Assembly: GCF_016629665.1 (NCBI RefSeq)
Contig: NZ_JAEPRQ010000006.1
Coordinates: 124,001 to 188,000 of the forward strand
From: Paracoccus caeni
Lineage (GTDB): Bacteria > Pseudomonadota > Alphaproteobacteria > Rhodobacterales > Rhodobacteraceae
DNA length: 64,000 nt
Direction of reading: 5' to 3'
In this document: positions 61,930 to 64,000 of the stretch, piece by piece
Numbering within the stretch: the first letter of the stretch is position 1
Layout: the number at the start of each line of letters is the position of its first letter
Notes under the pieces: model-generated
The model's database searches: none
The model's input: the letters and a program-made list of their open reading frames with translations, nothing else
Told to the model about the DNA's origin: nothing
Program-made: the position numbers and the translations under genes

Positions 61930-61954
61930 CGGGCGCGAAGACATTTCGCGCCCG
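61930..61954. terminator. Hairpin between convergent genes
   Basis: A perfect 10-bp stem CGGGCGCGAA / TTCGCGCCCG with a GACAT loop, between the ends of the TM2 gene and the next minus-strand gene. Flanking T runs are weak. Confidence 0.65.
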
Positions 61955-61958
61955 GGAC

Positions 61959-62471
61959 CTACGGGTCTCCCAGCAGGCGGATCAGCAAAGCGACTTGCGC
62001 GATGACCATCAGCACCACCGCAAGGACAACAATCGAAAATCCTCCGTCCGTGGCCCTAAAGGCCTGCGAGAAGAACACCATTAAACCGCTCGTCCATGGC
62101 AGTCCCATGGCGAAACGCGATCTGGTCGAACCCGTAAACGGTGATCGCCTGATCATCAGCGGGCCGTGAAAGGGCGCATGCAACCGTGGTTCGCCCGGAC
62201 CGAACATTGCCCTTTCCCGCGCAATGATGACGACGTTCAGCCGCATCGAGGCGTAAAGCACCAGCGGCAGCAGCAGCACGAACCCGCAAACGGCATAGAC
62301 GCTGATCTCGACCGGAACGCTGCTTTGGTGGATCACGCGGGACGCGACCTCGATCGTCAGCGGCAACGGCAGGCTAAGCAGAAAAATCACGCCAAGCTGT
62401 CGCAGATACTGCGGACGGTCCAGAACCTGCTCCATCGCTTCAGGCGTGGTGGGGTTGAGGATACCTTTCAT
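61959..62471 (-). CDS. Hypothetical membrane protein
   Basis: A 170-residue protein with about four hydrophobic helices: LGVIFLLSLPLPLTIEVAS, ISVYAVCGFVLLLPLVLYAS, then GLMVFFSQAF and VVLAVVLMVIAQVALLIRLL. Start ATG 62471 (MKGILNPTTPEAM) is chosen because upstream starts overlap the next gene, but no good ribosome-binding site supports it. I recognise no family. Confidence 0.6.
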   Translation of the reverse strand: MKGILNPTTPEAMEQVLDRPQYLRQLGVIFLLSLPLPLTIEVASRVIHQSSVPVEISVYAVCGFVLLLPLVLYASMRLNVVIIARERAMFGPGEPRLHAPFHGPLMIRRSPFTGSTRSRFAMGLPWTSGLMVFFSQAFRATDGGFSIVVLAVVLMVIAQVALLIRLLGDP

Positions 62472-62505
62472 TTGGGCCCCGGCGGGATCTGTCGCGGTCT
62501 GGCGA

Positions 62506-62853
62506 TCACCACGCGCAAACCGATGCCCGCTCATTGACCCAGCAGGCATCCTGCTGCGTCAGCGTGCCCAGACCCGTATGGGCATGGTTCGCATATGGTT
62601 CCTCATTCCAGAAGCCGGTCGCCCGCCCCGGCTGATCGATGCTGACCATCGCGAAATACTGACCATTCCCCGACATGATCATGAACGATCCATCCCGCCC
62701 CTGCGGCGTGAAGCGGCATTGCGAGCCGATGAATTCCTGCCCGTCCACGACCAGCTTGCACTGAACCAGACGGCTACGATCCTGCGCCTTGGCATCCGTC
62801 GGGAAAATCGAGGTCAAAGACAGCGCAAGTCCAAGAAAGAGAATGTGTTTCAA
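62506..62853 (-). CDS. Small secreted cysteine-containing protein
   Basis: A 115-residue protein: signal peptide (KHILFLGLALSLTSIF, cleavage after AKA near residue 23), then about 92 residues with four cysteines (QCKLVVDGQEFIGSQC, DACWVNERASVC) that could form two disulfides. The start is TTG at 62853 with GGAG 8 bases upstream; there is no in-frame ATG nearby. Family unknown; probably periplasmic. Confidence 0.65.
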   Translation of the reverse strand: MKHILFLGLALSLTSIFPTDAKAQDRSRLVQCKLVVDGQEFIGSQCRFTPQGRDGSFMIMSGNGQYFAMVSIDQPGRATGFWNEEPYANHAHTGLGTLTQQDACWVNERASVCAW

Positions 62854-62935
62854 CGCAATGACTCCGTTCGAAAAGCTGATCTATTGAAGCATCTTTCGGG
62901 CGGTGCGGACAGATGAATGATCGCACCGGCACCGA

Positions 62936-63382
62936 TCAGGTGACGATAGTTTCCAAAGGGTCATACCAGGCGGCATGATCGCTCCAGACGGCGCGGGCCA
63001 GCATCCGGGGGCGGTGGTGCAGCTTTGCAAGCTCGGCCCTCGTCGCCCAGCGGAAACGGTTCACCACGCCCTCGGGATCGTCCATCAGGATGCCCGTGTC
63101 ATTCTGCACCGTCGCGCGGAAGATCAGATCGACCTGATGAAAGCCGGTGACCGGATCGTGAAATTCGTTCACAAGGATCATTGCGCCGACCTTGATCCTC
63201 AGCCCGGTTTCCTCGGCCACCTCGCGGACAAGGTTTTCGGGCAGCGACTGCCCCGGCTCGACCCCGCCACCCGGCAGGCACCAGAGGTCCGAGACCTGCC
63301 CCGGATAGGCATTGACCACCAGCAGCCGGTCATCGTTCAGGATCGCCGCCCGAACCGCCAGCCGGGGTCGTGCAAGTTTCAT
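62936..63382 (-). CDS. Nudix hydrolase
   Basis: A 148-residue protein. The Nudix box GGGVEPGQSLPENLVREVAEETGLRIKVG (Gx5Ex7REUxEExGU pattern) spans about residues 38-62. It hydrolyses a nucleoside-diphosphate-linked substrate, not identifiable here. ATG 63382 lies 3 bases before the purK stop region, so it is likely co-transcribed with purK. Confidence 0.9.
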   Translation of the reverse strand: MKLARPRLAVRAAILNDDRLLVVNAYPGQVSDLWCLPGGGVEPGQSLPENLVREVAEETGLRIKVGAMILVNEFHDPVTGFHQVDLIFRATVQNDTGILMDDPEGVVNRFRWATRAELAKLHHRPRMLARAVWSDHAAWYDPLETIVT

Positions 63383-63384
63383 GA

Positions 63385-64000
63385 TCAGCCGGTAATCCGA
63401 TTCACATGGCCCATCTTGCGACCGGGACGCGCATCGCCCTTGCCGTAAAGATGCACCTGCACATTCGGCGTGGCCAACAGGTCCGGCACCCGGTCCATAT
63501 CGTCGCCGATCAGATTTTCCATCACCACCTCGGCATAACGCTTGCCATCGCCCAGCGGCAGACCCGCCACGGCACGGATATGTTGTTCGAACTGATCGAC
63601 GGCGCATCCCGCCTGCGTCCAGTGGCCGGAATTATGGACCCGAGGCGCGATCTCGTTCACCACCAGCCCTTGCGGGGTCACGAACAGCTCGACCCCCATG
63701 ACGCCGACATAGTCCAGCGCATTGGCGATCTTCGCGGCCATCAGGACCGCATCGGTGGTGACGCGCGCGGGCTGGCCGCAAGGCACCGTCGTCGTACGCA
63801 GGATACCGCCCTCATGCAGGTTCAGGCCGGGATCAAAGGCCGCGACCTGACCATCGGCGCCGCGCGCAATGATCACGCTGATTTCGGCGCTGAAATCGAC
63901 AAAGCCTTCAAGAACCGAAGCCGCGCCGGTCCATTCCAGCAGCGCGGCATCGGTAATCCGCACCTGCCCCTTGCCGTCATAGCCCATCCGCCGCGTCTTG
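63385..64000 (-). CDS. purK: N5-carboxyaminoimidazole ribonucleotide synthase PurK (5' part beyond window)
   Basis: The visible C-terminal part (about 205 residues) shows the ATP-grasp MGYDGKGQVRI, EGFVDFSAEISVIIARG, VGVMGVELFVTPQGLVVNEIAPRVHNSGHWT and an end typical of PurK (YGKGDARPGRKMGHVN). PurK carboxylates AIR with bicarbonate and ATP in purine synthesis, handing N5-CAIR to PurE. The start lies past position 64000; purE is expected upstream but not visible. The Nudix gene follows 2 bases downstream. Confidence 0.95.
   Translation of the reverse strand, partial: KTRRMGYDGKGQVRITDAALLEWTGAASVLEGFVDFSAEISVIIARGADGQVAAFDPGLNLHEGGILRTTTVPCGQPARVTTDAVLMAAKIANALDYVGVMGVELFVTPQGLVVNEIAPRVHNSGHWTQAGCAVDQFEQHIRAVAGLPLGDGKRYAEVVMENLIGDDMDRVPDLLATPNVQVHLYGKGDARPGRKMGHVNRITG

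Overview
The window is GC-rich, densely coded chromosomal DNA from an alphaproteobacterium, most likely a Rhodobacteraceae member close to Paracoccus (inference). The evidence is gene content and order: nrdR-ribD, a bolA/grxD pair, MmcB, DUF3422, a fused PntA, a QueA/Bfd/Bfr cluster, and a tRNA-His with A73 and a G1:U72 pair. I see no rRNA, CRISPR array, prophage or insertion sequence. Most genes are housekeeping and most runs are short operons with stop/start overlaps (ATGA).

Layout. 1-8400: end of a dodecin gene, then a riboflavin/transcription cluster (nrdR, ribD, ribE, an unknown ORF, nusB). A minus-strand capsule cassette (kpsS-like, outer-membrane export lipoprotein, kpsC-like) splits it, and the usual ribBA and ribH are missing. 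9000-15400: a DUF481 outer-membrane protein, a candidate structured sRNA with its own promoter and terminator, mmcB, tRNA-His, envelope-type small proteins, grxD/bolA and a secreted metallo-beta-lactamase-fold protein. 15500-25900: a redoxin with phosphoglycolate phosphatase, a TIGR01244 sulfur-transferase-like protein, an Spx/ArsC protein, a 24-residue lipoprotein missed by size cut-offs, DUF3422, an NCS1 nucleobase transporter, an orphan Kps-like protein, pntAB and a membrane-anchored Ala/Asp 11-residue-repeat protein.

26000-36000: pepN, an acyltransferase, a PepSY/two-component locus with a divergent PepSY-like gene, and preT-preA (reductive pyrimidine degradation) behind a RutR-like operator. 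36100-44100: carboxypeptidase M32, ctaA, trmJ, thiE, a three-gene operon (serine-hydrolase-like membrane protein, cytochrome P450, MmcQ/YjbR) and trmB. 44100-50600: a GntR-controlled tricarboxylate cluster (PrpB-like lyase, MmgE/PrpD dehydratase, TctCBA uptake) without a PrpC synthase. 50700-64000: manC, lpdA, an MFS transporter, queA, bfd-bfr, pheT, a secreted three-repeat PPC-like protein, small membrane and secreted proteins, a Nudix hydrolase and the end of purK.

The most useful leads are the candidate sRNA at 10043-10248, the tricarboxylate cluster with shared TGTCGAC sites, the intrinsic terminator embedded in the start of the kpsC-like gene, the 72-bp intergenic palindromic repeat in two copies (69/72 identical), the RutR-like box before preTA, and the 11-residue-repeat protein. 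All coordinates and starts were read by hand. Family names rest on recognised motifs, not on database searches.
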